Below, one piece after another: positions 1-5,840 of a stretch of 6,688 nucleotides of DNA (within the stretch, counting starts at the first letter, position 1; every line of letters starts with the position of its first letter). A model generated the notes under the pieces. The model was not told where the DNA came from. It saw only the letters and a list, made by a program, of their open reading frames with translations, and ran no database searches. Made by a program: the position numbers and the translations under genes. The stretch is from Fibrobacterota bacterium (GTDB lineage Bacteria > Fibrobacterota > Chitinivibrionia > Chitinivibrionales > Chitinispirillaceae): positions 1 through 6,688 of the forward strand of contig JAEZKP010000006.1 of the NCBI GenBank assembly GCA_023436145.1, read 5' to 3'.

Positions 1-2
1 CA

Positions 3-533
3 TTTCTGCAAACCGCAGACATTCTTTCTATCTTTGGTGATGATAGCGGTGCTGATCCAAAAACTCTATACCGGGAATTTATCCGCCAAGGTGTAGAGAA
101 CCTGCGCTCCGATGAGCATTTTTTTAAACTTGTAAAAGGATCTAATAAAGATAAGCAGAACAGGCACGAACCAGGTTACTGGGTGATTGGCAGTACTGGA
201 TTTGTCAAAGATGCTATCGAGCGGGATACTCAAAGAAGAATCCGGGTTGCGCAATACAAATTAAGTGGCTGGGATCAGGAAAAACTGGCCATTTTTGTGG
301 CATCCCTGAAAAAAGTGGACGTAGCTGACCTGAGAACAAGAGGTTACCGGAATTCTTTATCTGATGCACGTAAATTGTACTGTTATCTGGCTATCCGGGT
401 ACTGGAGATGAGTAGTATCAGTACTGCAAACCGATTAAACGTAAGCAGTACTGCAGCTGGACGTCTGGCCAGACAAGGAAAAATTATTGCAGAACAGATG
501 CAGCTGGTAATCCCGGATAATCCTGAAATATAG
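3..533 (+). CDS. C-terminal part of a REP-associated tyrosine (Y1/IS200-like) transposase, 5' truncated by window edge
   Basis: The reading frame is open from base 3 to the TAG at 531-533 (176 codons visible), so the gene starts outside the window. The first visible residues (FLQTADILSIFGDD, then LYREFIRQGVE) match the end of the Y1_Tnp fold of IS200-like/RAYT proteins. A link follows that reads EPGYWVIGSTGFVKDAIERD, the 'GS..F' segment these proteins carry after the catalytic domain. The last ~80 residues (LSDARKLYCYLAIRVL, then STANRLNVSSTAAGRLARQGK) look like the DnaA C-terminal-type helix-turn-helix found at the end of many RAYTs. The HUH motif and catalytic tyrosine would lie upstream and cannot be checked, so activity is unknown. 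RAYTs are single-copy domesticated transposases that act on REP palindromes; four REP-like hairpins lie downstream in this window. Family assignment is by recognition only. Confidence 0.72.
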   Translation, partial: FLQTADILSIFGDDSGADPKTLYREFIRQGVENLRSDEHFFKLVKGSNKDKQNRHEPGYWVIGSTGFVKDAIERDTQRRIRVAQYKLSGWDQEKLAIFVASLKKVDVADLRTRGYRNSLSDARKLYCYLAIRVLEMSSISTANRLNVSSTAAGRLARQGKIIAEQMQLVIPDNPEI

Positions 534-751
534 TTTTAAACTAATTCCATCTACTTTAAAGATTCGAAATTTTAAACTACTTTTTTTCTGAAAATGAAAC
601 TTCAGTATACTTTGCGATAGCGAATGCGTAACAAGCATTGAGTTATTCTCTACCTGCTTTTTGGAAGAAAGTAACCTTAATAGCCATGTTTACCATTTAA
701 TTATTCTGGCTTCTCCTGTGATGGAGAAAACTTAGCTAAAGTGCAAATTCT

Positions 752-831
752 TTCCTTCCCTCAAAGGGACGGAGGAAACGATGTGACTTTTTCGTTCTGG
801 TATCAATTGTTCCTCCGGTTCCTTCCCTCAA
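752..831. repeat. 13-bp direct repeats bracketing REP-like copy 1
   Basis: TTCCTTCCCTCAA occurs exactly at 752-764 and again at 819-831, with the degenerate palindrome between them. The right copy begins just where the palindrome's right arm loses symmetry, so it may have replaced the end of that arm. It could be a duplication footprint or a slippage product; no function is evident. Confidence 0.5.
766..822 (+). repeat. REP-like palindrome, copy 1 (degenerate)
   Basis: The left arm GGGACGGAGGAA (766-777) has the family consensus. The right arm (810-822) matches perfectly over TTCCTCCG and then drifts (GTTCC instead of TCCC). The spacer contains TTTTTCGTTCTGG and ends ATTGT before the right arm. 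This resembles TTTTTGTCTG...ATTGT in the two downstream copies, so it is a diverged member of the same family rather than a chance hairpin. A 13-bp direct repeat TTCCTTCCCTCAA flanks it at 752-764 and 819-831. It lies about 230 bp after the transposase stop. Confidence 0.6.
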
Positions 832-858
832 CAAAACACAAAAAAAGTATCCTTCAAG

Positions 859-887
859 TTGAATCCAATTCTTAAATACTGTACAAT
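859..887 (+). promoter_or_regulatory. Candidate sigma70-type promoter of the DUF502 gene
   Basis: TTGAAT (859-864) and TACAAT (882-887) are separated by exactly 17 nt, matching TTGACA at 4/6 and TATAAT at 5/6 positions. Transcription would begin near 894-895. That is downstream of the ATG at 888 and about 20 nt before the ATG at 915, so this promoter also argues for the later start codon. Confidence 0.5.
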
Positions 888-902
888 ATGAACACCCCGT
901 TC

Positions 903-907
903 AGGAG
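903..907 (+). promoter_or_regulatory. Shine-Dalgarno AGGAG deciding the DUF502 start
   Basis: AGGAG lies 7 nt before ATG 915, while nothing comparable precedes ATG 888. It is the clearest ribosome-binding site on the plus strand of this window. The starts of fcl, rffA and wecB show no such sequence. Confidence 0.6.
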
Positions 908-914
908 TTCACCA

Positions 915-1604
915 ATGAATGCGATAGGAAAAAACCTCAGGTCTTACTTTGTTACCGGTATTTTTGTACTACTTCCCTTAGTGCTTTCTATATTCATTAT
1001 CTGGAAAATTTTCCAATTTATTGATAATGTTTTTCCTTCTTTGACTGGTATAGATCTTCCCGGGATGGGATTGGGAGTAGTGATCTTTTTTGTGCTAATA
1101 TTATTAGTAGGTATGATAGCTAAAAATTATGCAGGAAAGAAAGTTATTGAACTTGGAAATTCTATAATTGTCAGTATCCCAATACTTAATAAAGTTTTTC
1201 TTGCTGTCCAGCAGATTGTAGACGTTGTGTTGAAACCTCAGAAGAATTTTCTGGGAGAAGTAGTATTGGTTGAATATCCCAAAGAGGATTCCTGGACTTT
1301 GGGTTTTATTACTTCGAGAGAGACTACAGAAATATCTGATTCTATAGGTGAAACTGTAATCTGTGTTTATGTTCCCACAACCCCTAATCCGACTTCCGGA
1401 TTTATGCTGTATGTACCTGAGCACAAAATTAGAAAAGTGAATTTAAATACTGAGATAGCCATTAAGGCCATTGTTTCTGCAGGCTTGGTAAGCTCTGCAA
1501 AATCAGATATAGTATCCTCCCAGGAGCAAAATTTCAGTGATGTATTTCGCAAATGGAGAAATAGAAAAGAGTATAGAAGCGTGATTTTCGATCCCAGGGA
1601 TTGA
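915..1604 (+). CDS. DUF502 family inner-membrane protein
   Basis: This 229-residue protein belongs to the DUF502 family, small inner-membrane proteins whose biochemical role is not established. A short basic N-terminus (KNLRSYFVTG) leads into a first membrane helix (about residues 11-34). A second helix lies at about 49-69, and a soluble domain follows. Family hallmarks are IPILNKVF with the downstream QQIVDVVL helix (88-106), VVLVEYP...WTLGFIT (116-133), the signature PTTPNPTSG (154-162) and the SAG turn at 188-190. I chose ATG 915 because AGGAG (903-907) sits 7 nt upstream. An in-frame ATG at 888 would add nine residues but has no ribosome-binding site and lies at the likely transcription start. 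The length fits the family. The gene stands alone, 310 bp from the next gene on the same strand, with a REP-like hairpin right after its stop. Confidence 0.9.
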   Translation: MNAIGKNLRSYFVTGIFVLLPLVLSIFIIWKIFQFIDNVFPSLTGIDLPGMGLGVVIFFVLILLVGMIAKNYAGKKVIELGNSIIVSIPILNKVFLAVQQIVDVVLKPQKNFLGEVVLVEYPKEDSWTLGFITSRETTEISDSIGETVICVYVPTTPNPTSGFMLYVPEHKIRKVNLNTEIAIKAIVSAGLVSSAKSDIVSSQEQNFSDVFRKWRNRKEYRSVIFDPRD

Positions 1605-1612
1605 ATACCGTA

Positions 1613-1659
1613 GGGGACGGAGGAAAAAATCTACATTTTTCTTTATTTCCTCCGTCCCC
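1613..1659 (+). repeat. REP-like palindrome, copy 2
   Basis: A perfect 14-bp inverted repeat: GGGGACGGAGGAAA (1613-1626) and its complement (1646-1659), with a 19-nt loop containing CATTTTTCTTTA. TGGAAGT follows at 1662-1668, and the same word follows copy 3 at a similar distance. It begins 9 nt after the DUF502 stop. The RNA hairpin could protect or attenuate the DUF502 transcript, but no T-tract follows, so a classical intrinsic terminator is unlikely. Confidence 0.85.
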
Positions 1660-1711
1660 ATTGGAAGTCCTAAAAAATCATCCTTCTTCTTTTACCTGTT
1701 AAGACTCAGGT

Positions 1712-1748
1712 AATATTGGATTTTTCTCCTATTTAAAAAGTATATTTT
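1712..1748 (+). repeat. 37-bp intergenic module, copy A (upstream of fcl)
   Basis: This stretch starts AATATTGGATTT and ends AAGTATATTTT. It matches 4276-4312 at 32 of 37 positions without gaps. It lies 83 bp before the fcl start. TTGGAT and TATATT are 19 nt apart, and TTG to TATATTTT is 22 nt apart, so it could be a promoter of a type with a long spacer. That promoter reading is inference; the repeat itself is directly visible. Confidence 0.6.
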
Positions 1749-1801
1749 AGTGAGGCCTGATAGGCTGATCACAATAACATGTTTTTGGAATAACACTACT
1801 T

Positions 1802-1814
1802 TTTCCGATCTCAA
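1802..1814 (+). repeat. 13-bp shared word TTTCCGATCTCAA, copy A
   Basis: The same 13 bases occur at 4243-4255. Both copies are preceded by GAATAAC (1788-1794 and 4215-4221), at different distances. Here the word follows the 37-bp module, whereas in the other intergenic region it precedes it. It sits 17 bp before the fcl ATG, where a ribosome-binding site would be expected, but it is not SD-like. Confidence 0.45.
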
Positions 1815-1831
1815 CCCCAAAAGATTTATTA

Positions 1832-2776
1832 ATGGAATTTTCAGCAAAAATTTATGTTGCTGGGCATAGAGGCCTGGTAGGTTCAGCTCTTATTAAGCGA
1901 CTCAAAGAAATAGGATATTCAAACCTGCTCACTAGAACCCACTCCGAACTGGATCTTCAAAACCAGTCAGCTGTGGAAGAGTTCTTTAGAAAAGAAAAAC
2001 CAGATTATGTTTTCCTGGCTGCAGCAAAAGTTGGAGGTATATATGCCAACAACACTTATCCTGCTGAGTTTGCCTATTCTAATCTGCAGATACAAAATAA
2101 TATTGTAAATTCATCTTGGCTTAACAAAGTTAAAAAACTCTGTTTTCTGGGCTCTTCCTGCATTTATCCCAAGTATGCTCCACAACCTATGAAAGAGGAA
2201 CATCTTTTAACCGGCGAGTTGGAACCAACTAACCAGGCTTATGCTCTGGCAAAAATTGCAGGAATTATAATGTGTCAGAGCTACAATAAACAATATGGCA
2301 CTAATTACATAAGTGTCATGCCTACTAATCTTTTCGGACCAAACGACAATTATGACTCTATGAATTCTCATGTTCTTCCTGCATTAATCCGCAGATTTCA
2401 TGAGGCTAAAATCAATAAAGCTCCGACAGTGACAATCTGGGGAACTGGAACTCCTAAAAGAGAATTTCTGTATTCTGAGGATCTGGCTGATGCTTGCATC
2501 TTTCTGATGAATAATTACGACAGCGGCGAAATTGTAAATATAGGAACCGGTATCGAAGTTAGTATCACTGAACTGGCCAGCACGATTAAAGAGGTAGTGG
2601 GATATCCGGGTGATATAGTTTACGATTCGACTAAACCTGATGGAACCCCCAGAAAGCTCCTTGACTGCTCTAAAATTCATAGCCTTGGATGGAAACACAC
2701 TACCGATTTTAAAGAAGGTATCAAGCTGGCTTACCAGGATTTTACTTTCAGGTGGAAGCAGGGATTGGTAAAATAA
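1832..2776 (+). CDS. fcl: GDP-L-fucose synthase (GDP-4-keto-6-deoxymannose 3,5-epimerase/4-reductase)
   Basis: This cytoplasmic enzyme converts GDP-4-keto-6-deoxy-D-mannose to GDP-L-fucose with NADPH, the last step of the de novo fucose-donor pathway. The 314-residue product is full length for the family. It is an extended short-chain dehydrogenase: the Rossmann motif GHRGLVGS is at 11-18, AAAKVGGI at 63-70, and LGSSCIYP at 106-113. YxxxK is Tyr137/Lys141 in the stretch EPTNQAYALAK, followed by SVMPTNLFGP (161-170). By alignment to the E. coli enzyme the catalytic set Ser108, Cys110, Tyr137, Lys141 and His180 is intact. KPDGTPRKLLD (268-278) is the usual C-terminal substrate-binding segment. 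Its usual partner gmd is not in the window. No Shine-Dalgarno precedes the ATG, but the N-terminus fits the family. It converges on the rpn gene. Confidence 0.95.
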   Translation: MEFSAKIYVAGHRGLVGSALIKRLKEIGYSNLLTRTHSELDLQNQSAVEEFFRKEKPDYVFLAAAKVGGIYANNTYPAEFAYSNLQIQNNIVNSSWLNKVKKLCFLGSSCIYPKYAPQPMKEEHLLTGELEPTNQAYALAKIAGIIMCQSYNKQYGTNYISVMPTNLFGPNDNYDSMNSHVLPALIRRFHEAKINKAPTVTIWGTGTPKREFLYSEDLADACIFLMNNYDSGEIVNIGTGIEVSITELASTIKEVVGYPGDIVYDSTKPDGTPRKLLDCSKIHSLGWKHTTDFKEGIKLAYQDFTFRWKQGLVK

Positions 2777-2836
2777 TATACTATTACTATTAATAATTCA
2801 ACTCTCTCTACGTTTACCCCAATTTTTATACTTCTC

Positions 2837-2873
2837 AGAGCAATTCATGTTTTCAGAGCCGGCTTGCTCTTTT
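2837..2873 (+). terminator. Weak hairpin with short T-run after fcl
   Basis: AGAGC (2855-2859) can pair with GCTCT (2866-2870), followed by TTTTCTT. An upstream AGAGCA (2837-2842) could compete for the same right arm, TGCTCT (2865-2870). The stem is only 5-6 bp and the T-run is short, so this is a weak candidate terminator for fcl, located 60-100 bp past its stop. Confidence 0.28.
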
Positions 2874-2997
2874 CTTACAATAGTTTAACTTCGATTGGTC
2901 TGAATTTTATAACTATACACCGCAACCATAGAGGTTTGCATAAATGTTTCGACACTCTTTATTAACTATAATTTTTTTATTAGATATTCTTTTCCGA

Positions 2998-3357
2998 TTA
3001 AATATTGTTTTTATTAAAATCTTTTTTAATTTGTACAATTTTCTCAATGCTCAAACCGGTAATTTCCCGAATTGATTGTAGGTCTATCTCTTTTTTCAAC
3101 ATCCTCTGGATTATCTGGTACATTAGTTCTTCTTTCTGTTTAATTTCATTATCTTTCTGTTCAAGGTCTGCACTTTTCTGTTCAAGCTCTGTTCTTCTCT
3201 GTTCCAGCTCAGTACTTTTTTGTTCCAGCTCAGTACTTTTCTGTTCCAGCTCAGTACTTTTCTGTTCAATTTCCTTTCGCAACACAATAATTTCCTTCTC
3301 AATTTTCTTTCTTTTCAATCGTTCTTCTTCACGTAACGCATCAGCTATCGTTTCCAT
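2998..3357 (-). CDS. Candidate internal gene: separately translated Rpn C-terminal fragment (RpnS-like)
   Basis: This frame is nested within the rpn gene. An in-frame ATG (3355-3357, residue 253 of the long protein) is preceded, 5 nt away, by GGTGGTGAGG (minus strand, 3363-3372). That is far more SD-like than anything before the full-length start. It would yield 119 residues comprising the charged coiled coil with the seven-residue repeats and the C-terminal helix pair, without the nuclease domain. In E. coli Rpn systems, a C-terminal fragment translated from an internal start (RpnS) is reported to bind and block the full-length toxin RpnL, through a dimerising helix with variable repeats. 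The position and content here fit that layout. Translation is inferred, not shown. The word GGTGGTGAGG also encodes His-Ile-Gly-Gly-Glu-Ala, so it could be coincidental. Confidence 0.42.
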   Translation of the reverse strand: METIADALREEERLKRKKIEKEIIVLRKEIEQKSTELEQKSTELEQKSTELEQRRTELEQKSADLEQKDNEIKQKEELMYQIIQRMLKKEIDLQSIREITGLSIEKIVQIKKDFNKNNI

Positions 3358-4113
3358 ATATGCCTCACCACCAATATGCTCTTTCACAATTATTTTCCAG
3401 AATTCATCAATTGCACTTCTATTAATTAGCGACCCCAGATAAGTTAATACCACCTTTAAGTAATCGTAATCATTTAGATTATTTTGAACCTTTTCTGAGA
3501 TCCTAATAATTTGGGGCAAAACCCTCAAAACATCCGGTCTTCTGCTATACTTGAGTGCCAATAGAAGCATTTTAAGCTTACTGTCTTCGATATTCTCAAG
3601 CTCAAATAACGATAAATCCAGAATACATTTTCTGAAATCCGGAACAAACTCTTCGATCTCTTCTATTATTGCGAACAGAGGTTTTATACTATTGTCAAAA
3701 TTACAGGGTGCCTTGCCATGATATATAATAATAGGAATAACAACCGGCAAGTGCTTAAAAAACTCATCCTGCTTCTCATGCTGATCCCAGATCTCAACCA
3801 TGTAGCGTAATAATTTTTTATGAATTTTTTTATCCGGTGCACTCTTATGCTCAAAAAGAAGATATAACCATTGATCTGTTTTCAAAAGCCTTGCACGATA
3901 AAGAACATCCGAGCGATGTTCCTTGAGTTTTTCATCGATCCAATCCCCTTTAACAATATCCAACATTGTCCAATTGATAGAGTGTCCAATGGATGAAGGC
4001 AGGGTTAAGAATGCGATTTTCCTGGCAATTTCTATATCTTGCATCGACTCACGAAACAGATGGTCGTGAGCATTCTGAATGTAGAGTTTTTTGGTTATTT
4101 TTTGAGAGCCCAT
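2998..4113 (-). CDS. Rpn family recombination-promoting nuclease / PD-(D/E)XK transposase-like protein
   Basis: This 371-residue protein belongs to the Rpn (YhgA-like, PDDEXK) family of DNA endonucleases. These were first seen as recombination-promoting and later reported as anti-phage toxin-antitoxin genes. The N-terminal nuclease domain shows HDHLFRESM (16-24), the acidic site RSDVLYR (67-73), LLFEHKSAPD (85-94; the E-x-K catalytic pair) and the family motif LPVVIPIIIYHGKAPC (122-137). Residues ~258-330 are a charged coiled coil with five tandem seven-residue units of the type KSTELEQ. The last 40 residues (IREITGLSIEKIVQIKK) are the usual Rpn C-terminal helix pair. The start is the ATG at 4111-4113, which gives the expected N-terminus but has no Shine-Dalgarno. 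A TTGACA box on the minus strand (4173-4178) lies 60 bp upstream, without a convincing -10. The gene is AT-rich, opposite in strand to every neighbour, and sits between polysaccharide genes, which suggests acquisition. Confidence 0.9.
   Translation of the reverse strand: MGSQKITKKLYIQNAHDHLFRESMQDIEIARKIAFLTLPSSIGHSINWTMLDIVKGDWIDEKLKEHRSDVLYRARLLKTDQWLYLLFEHKSAPDKKIHKKLLRYMVEIWDQHEKQDEFFKHLPVVIPIIIYHGKAPCNFDNSIKPLFAIIEEIEEFVPDFRKCILDLSLFELENIEDSKLKMLLLALKYSRRPDVLRVLPQIIRISEKVQNNLNDYDYLKVVLTYLGSLINRSAIDEFWKIIVKEHIGGEAYMETIADALREEERLKRKKIEKEIIVLRKEIEQKSTELEQKSTELEQKSTELEQRRTELEQKSADLEQKDNEIKQKEELMYQIIQRMLKKEIDLQSIREITGLSIEKIVQIKKDFNKNNI
3157..3261 (-). repeat. 21-bp tandem repeat (5 units) inside rpn
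   Basis: Five head-to-tail 21-bp units. The three at 3199-3219, 3220-3240 and 3241-3261 differ at a single base; the two at 3157-3198 are diverged. Each unit encodes seven residues (KSTELEQ type; RRTELEQ and KSADLEQ in the diverged ones), one coiled-coil heptad, so gain or loss of a unit keeps the frame. Near-identity of three units implies recent expansion. Confidence 0.9.
3363..3372 (-). promoter_or_regulatory. Internal Shine-Dalgarno-like sequence in rpn
   Basis: On the minus strand this reads GGTGGTGAGG and ends 5 nt before the in-frame ATG at 3357. It contains GGTGA, complementary to the 16S rRNA tail, and is purine-rich throughout. It is the evidence for the internal start. Confidence 0.42.
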
Positions 4114-4231
4114 AGAAAAGCATAATCTGTGCCAGATATGGAATGAGGATTAATTTTTATATATGTTATCCGTGTCAATTTACTGCAGGTTTCAGGGTTT
4201 AGGACTACTTTTAAGAATAACTCCAACACTT

Positions 4232-4245
4232 AAATCTTAAGATTT
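4232..4245. promoter_or_regulatory. Perfect 14-bp palindrome, possible operator
   Basis: AAATCTTAAGATTT is its own reverse complement and lies between the divergent rpn and rffA genes. It is too compact for a good RNA hairpin but the right size for a dimeric DNA-binding protein. It overlaps by three bases the shared word TTTCCGATCTCAA. The operator role is a guess from form and position. Confidence 0.3.
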
Positions 4246-4255
4246 CCGATCTCAA
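4243..4255 (+). repeat. 13-bp shared word TTTCCGATCTCAA, copy B
   Basis: Identical to 1802-1814 upstream of fcl. Here it precedes the 37-bp module, the reverse of the order found near fcl. Confidence 0.45.
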
Positions 4256-4275
4256 ATTTCACTCACTATGGGAAC

Positions 4276-4312
4276 AATATTGGATTTCTCTTCCATTAAA
4301 TAAGTATATTTT
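4276..4312 (+). repeat. 37-bp intergenic module, copy B (upstream of rffA)
   Basis: It agrees with 1712-1748 at 32 of 37 positions. The conserved blocks are AATATTGGATTT at the start and AAGTATATTTT at the end; the substitutions lie between them. It sits 220 bp before the rffA start. The conserved ends with a variable middle look like a two-box promoter or protein-binding site, though a shared mobile remnant would also explain it. Confidence 0.6.
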
Positions 4313-4532
4313 TATTATTACAGAAGCGTATAATGCCAAAGAGCTAATCAGTAAAATTTTAAAAGGACATAATTAAGCAGAATCTATAAAACAGATCAAT
4401 CCGGATTCATCTCCTTTTTTTATTCAGATTGGCTCCAATTAGTAATTAGATCAGTTATTCTTTTGATTATTTCCTGGTCGGTATTAATGCTTACTGTTCA
4501 ATGATTCTTCATAGATATCAACCTGAAATTAA

Positions 4533-5669
4533 ATGAATATCCCTTTTAACAAACCATATCTGGCTGGCAAAGAGCTGCATTACATTGCTGAGAGTATCAA
4601 TAATGGTCACATCTCTGGAAACGGTGTCTTTACAAAGAAATGTCAGCTTTTTTTGGAAAACAGATACGGTTTCAGGAAATGCCTTCTGACCACATCCTGC
4701 ACCGATGCACTTGAGATGTGTGCAATGCTGCTTGATATAAAGCCAGGTGATGAGGTAATTGTTCCTTCGTATGCCTTTGTATCTACTGCACTTGCCTTTA
4801 CCCGCCAAGGGGCAAAAATTGTATTTGCAGACAGCCGTCCAGACCGCCCGGGTATCGATGAAGCTTCCATTGAAAAACTGATAACCCCAAAAACTAAAGC
4901 CATAGTTGTATTACACTATGCCGGGGTAGCCTGTGATTTGGATATTATTATGGCTATAGCTGATAAATACCATCTGTTTGTAGTTGAAGATGCGGCACAG
5001 GCAATCGATTCATTTTATAAAGGCAGGCCACTGGGAGGTATAGGTCACTTGGGGACATTCTCCTTCCATGAAACCAAAAACATTCAGTGTGGTGAAGGTG
5101 GGTTACTGGTAATAAATGACGAGCAATTCGTAAAAAGAGCGGAAATTTTATGGGAGAAGGGCACTAACAGAGCCGCTTTTTTCAGAGGTGAAATCGACAA
5201 ATACGGATGGGTTGATATTGGATCTTCGTTTTTACCCTCAGATATGATTGCAGCCTTTCTGTATGCACAGCTGGAAAATATTGATCAGATTCAGAATAGA
5301 CGATTATCCATCTGGAACCGTTATCATGAAGTGCTGAAAAAATATAAAGAATCTGCAATTATCACTTTGCCAGTCATACCAGAATTTGCATCAAACAACG
5401 CCCATATATTTTATTTACTTTTTTCATCTCTGGAACAGAGGAGTTCTTTTATCCGCAAGATGAAAGAAAATGGCTGTGCCAGTGTGTTTCACTATCTCTC
5501 ATTGCATAAAAGCGAGTATTACCGCAGCCATCATGATGGCCGGGAGATGGTCCACGCGGATCGGTATATGGACACATTGGTGAGATTGCCATTCTATTAT
5601 GAACTGCAAGGAAACTCATTCGATTACCTGTTAGAGAAAATTGAAGCGGTTTTGGGGAGCTTTTATTGA
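4533..5669 (+). CDS. rffA: dTDP-4-amino-4,6-dideoxygalactose transaminase (DegT/DnrJ/EryC1/StrS family)
   Basis: Also called wecE. This PLP enzyme transfers an amino group from glutamate to dTDP-4-keto-6-deoxyglucose, giving dTDP-4-amino-4,6-dideoxygalactose (dTDP-Fuc4N), a donor for enterobacterial-common-antigen-like glycans. At 378 residues it is full length and closely follows E. coli RffA: IPFNKP (3-8), LLTTSCTDALEM (51-62), LDIKPGDEVIVPSYAFVSTA (67-86), HYAGVACD (128-135), EDAAQ (152-156, Asp153 contacting the PLP pyridine nitrogen) and SFHETKN (177-183). Lys182 is the Schiff-base lysine. EKGTNR..FFRG..DKY (208-224) and NAHIFY (289-294) are also typical. This subfamily-level match makes RffA more likely than other DegT aminotransferases. 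The ATG fits the family N-terminus but has no Shine-Dalgarno. A REP-like hairpin begins about 20 nt after the stop; wecB follows on the same strand. Confidence 0.92.
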   Translation: MNIPFNKPYLAGKELHYIAESINNGHISGNGVFTKKCQLFLENRYGFRKCLLTTSCTDALEMCAMLLDIKPGDEVIVPSYAFVSTALAFTRQGAKIVFADSRPDRPGIDEASIEKLITPKTKAIVVLHYAGVACDLDIIMAIADKYHLFVVEDAAQAIDSFYKGRPLGGIGHLGTFSFHETKNIQCGEGGLLVINDEQFVKRAEILWEKGTNRAAFFRGEIDKYGWVDIGSSFLPSDMIAAFLYAQLENIDQIQNRRLSIWNRYHEVLKKYKESAIITLPVIPEFASNNAHIFYLLFSSLEQRSSFIRKMKENGCASVFHYLSLHKSEYYRSHHDGREMVHADRYMDTLVRLPFYYELQGNSFDYLLEKIEAVLGSFY

Positions 5670-5678
5670 AATTCGGAT

Positions 5679-5754
5679 TTTCTGGATGGGGGACGGAGGA
5701 ATCTTTCATACAAGCATTTTTGTCTGATTGTTTCCTCCGTCCCCAACTGGAAGT
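5679..5754 (+). repeat. REP-like palindrome, copy 3
   Basis: Perfect 13-bp arms GGGGACGGAGGAA (5689-5701) and complement (5732-5744) enclose a 30-nt loop containing ATACAAGCATTTTTGTCTG, which has a small inner ACAA/TTGT stem. The preceding TTTCTGGATGG is shared with copy 4, giving 23 identical bases (5679-5701 and 5841-5863). The following TGGAAGT (5748-5754) is shared with copy 2. It starts 20 nt after the rffA stop. Confidence 0.88.
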
Positions 5755-5840
5755 GCCGTGCTTGAATCGCAGTAAAAATCGTTTGAATGTATCTTTGAAA
5801 AAGCTGGAAAAGGCCCTGGGAGGTTTTTTGAAAATCGAAC

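Larger units (their letters stand above)
534..914. other. Gene-free stretch between transposase and DUF502 gene
   Basis: No convincing gene was found here. The transposase stop codon sits inside a small palindrome (TAGTTT/AAACTA arms, 531-543), and TTTTAAACTA recurs at 534-543 and 570-579. A short stem (AATGC 623-627 with GCATT 635-639) is also present. The notable contents are a degenerate REP-like palindrome at 766-822, bracketed by a 13-bp direct repeat, and the DUF502 promoter at 859-887; both are listed separately. An open frame on the minus strand at 435-638 is a low-complexity shadow. Confidence 0.6.
4114..4532. other. Gene-free divergent region between rpn and rffA
   Basis: This 419-bp region holds the upstream sequences of two divergent genes and no credible gene. 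It contains a perfect 14-bp palindrome (4232-4245), the 13-bp word shared with the fcl leader (4243-4255), the second copy of the 37-bp module (4276-4312) and a 10-bp palindrome AATCCGGATT (4398-4407). An open frame ending at the TAA near 4376 (…AKELISKILKGHN) has no start codon and no recognisable relative. No REP-like hairpin is present here. Confidence 0.6.

Noticed and set aside
183..533. Complete 116-residue protein starting at ATG 183
   Set aside because: The frame is open back to base 3 and the upstream residues match the same transposase family, so this is the tail of a longer gene, and the ATG lies within the sequence as an internal ATT/ATG-context codon without RBS.
1613..1659. Classical intrinsic terminator after DUF502
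   Set aside because: The stem is strong but no T-tract follows the right arm, and the same hairpin occurs elsewhere as a repeat family.
2922..2939. GCAACC/GGTTTGC hairpin as terminator between fcl and rpn
   Set aside because: The stem has a bulge and there is no T-run on either strand after it.
3005..3442. 145-codon plus-strand frame opposite rpn
   Set aside because: It is a Ser/Phe/Cys-rich antisense shadow of the 21-bp tandem repeat, with no family resemblance.
4150..4178. Promoter for rpn on the minus strand (TTGACA at 4173-4178)
   Set aside because: The -35 box is perfect, but the hexamer 17 nt away matches only about half of the -10 consensus, so it is not listed as a promoter.
4221..4376. 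Short open frame ending AKELISKILKGHN, possibly a gene remnant
   Set aside because: No start codon, the frame runs through the repeated 37-bp module, and no recognisable relative.
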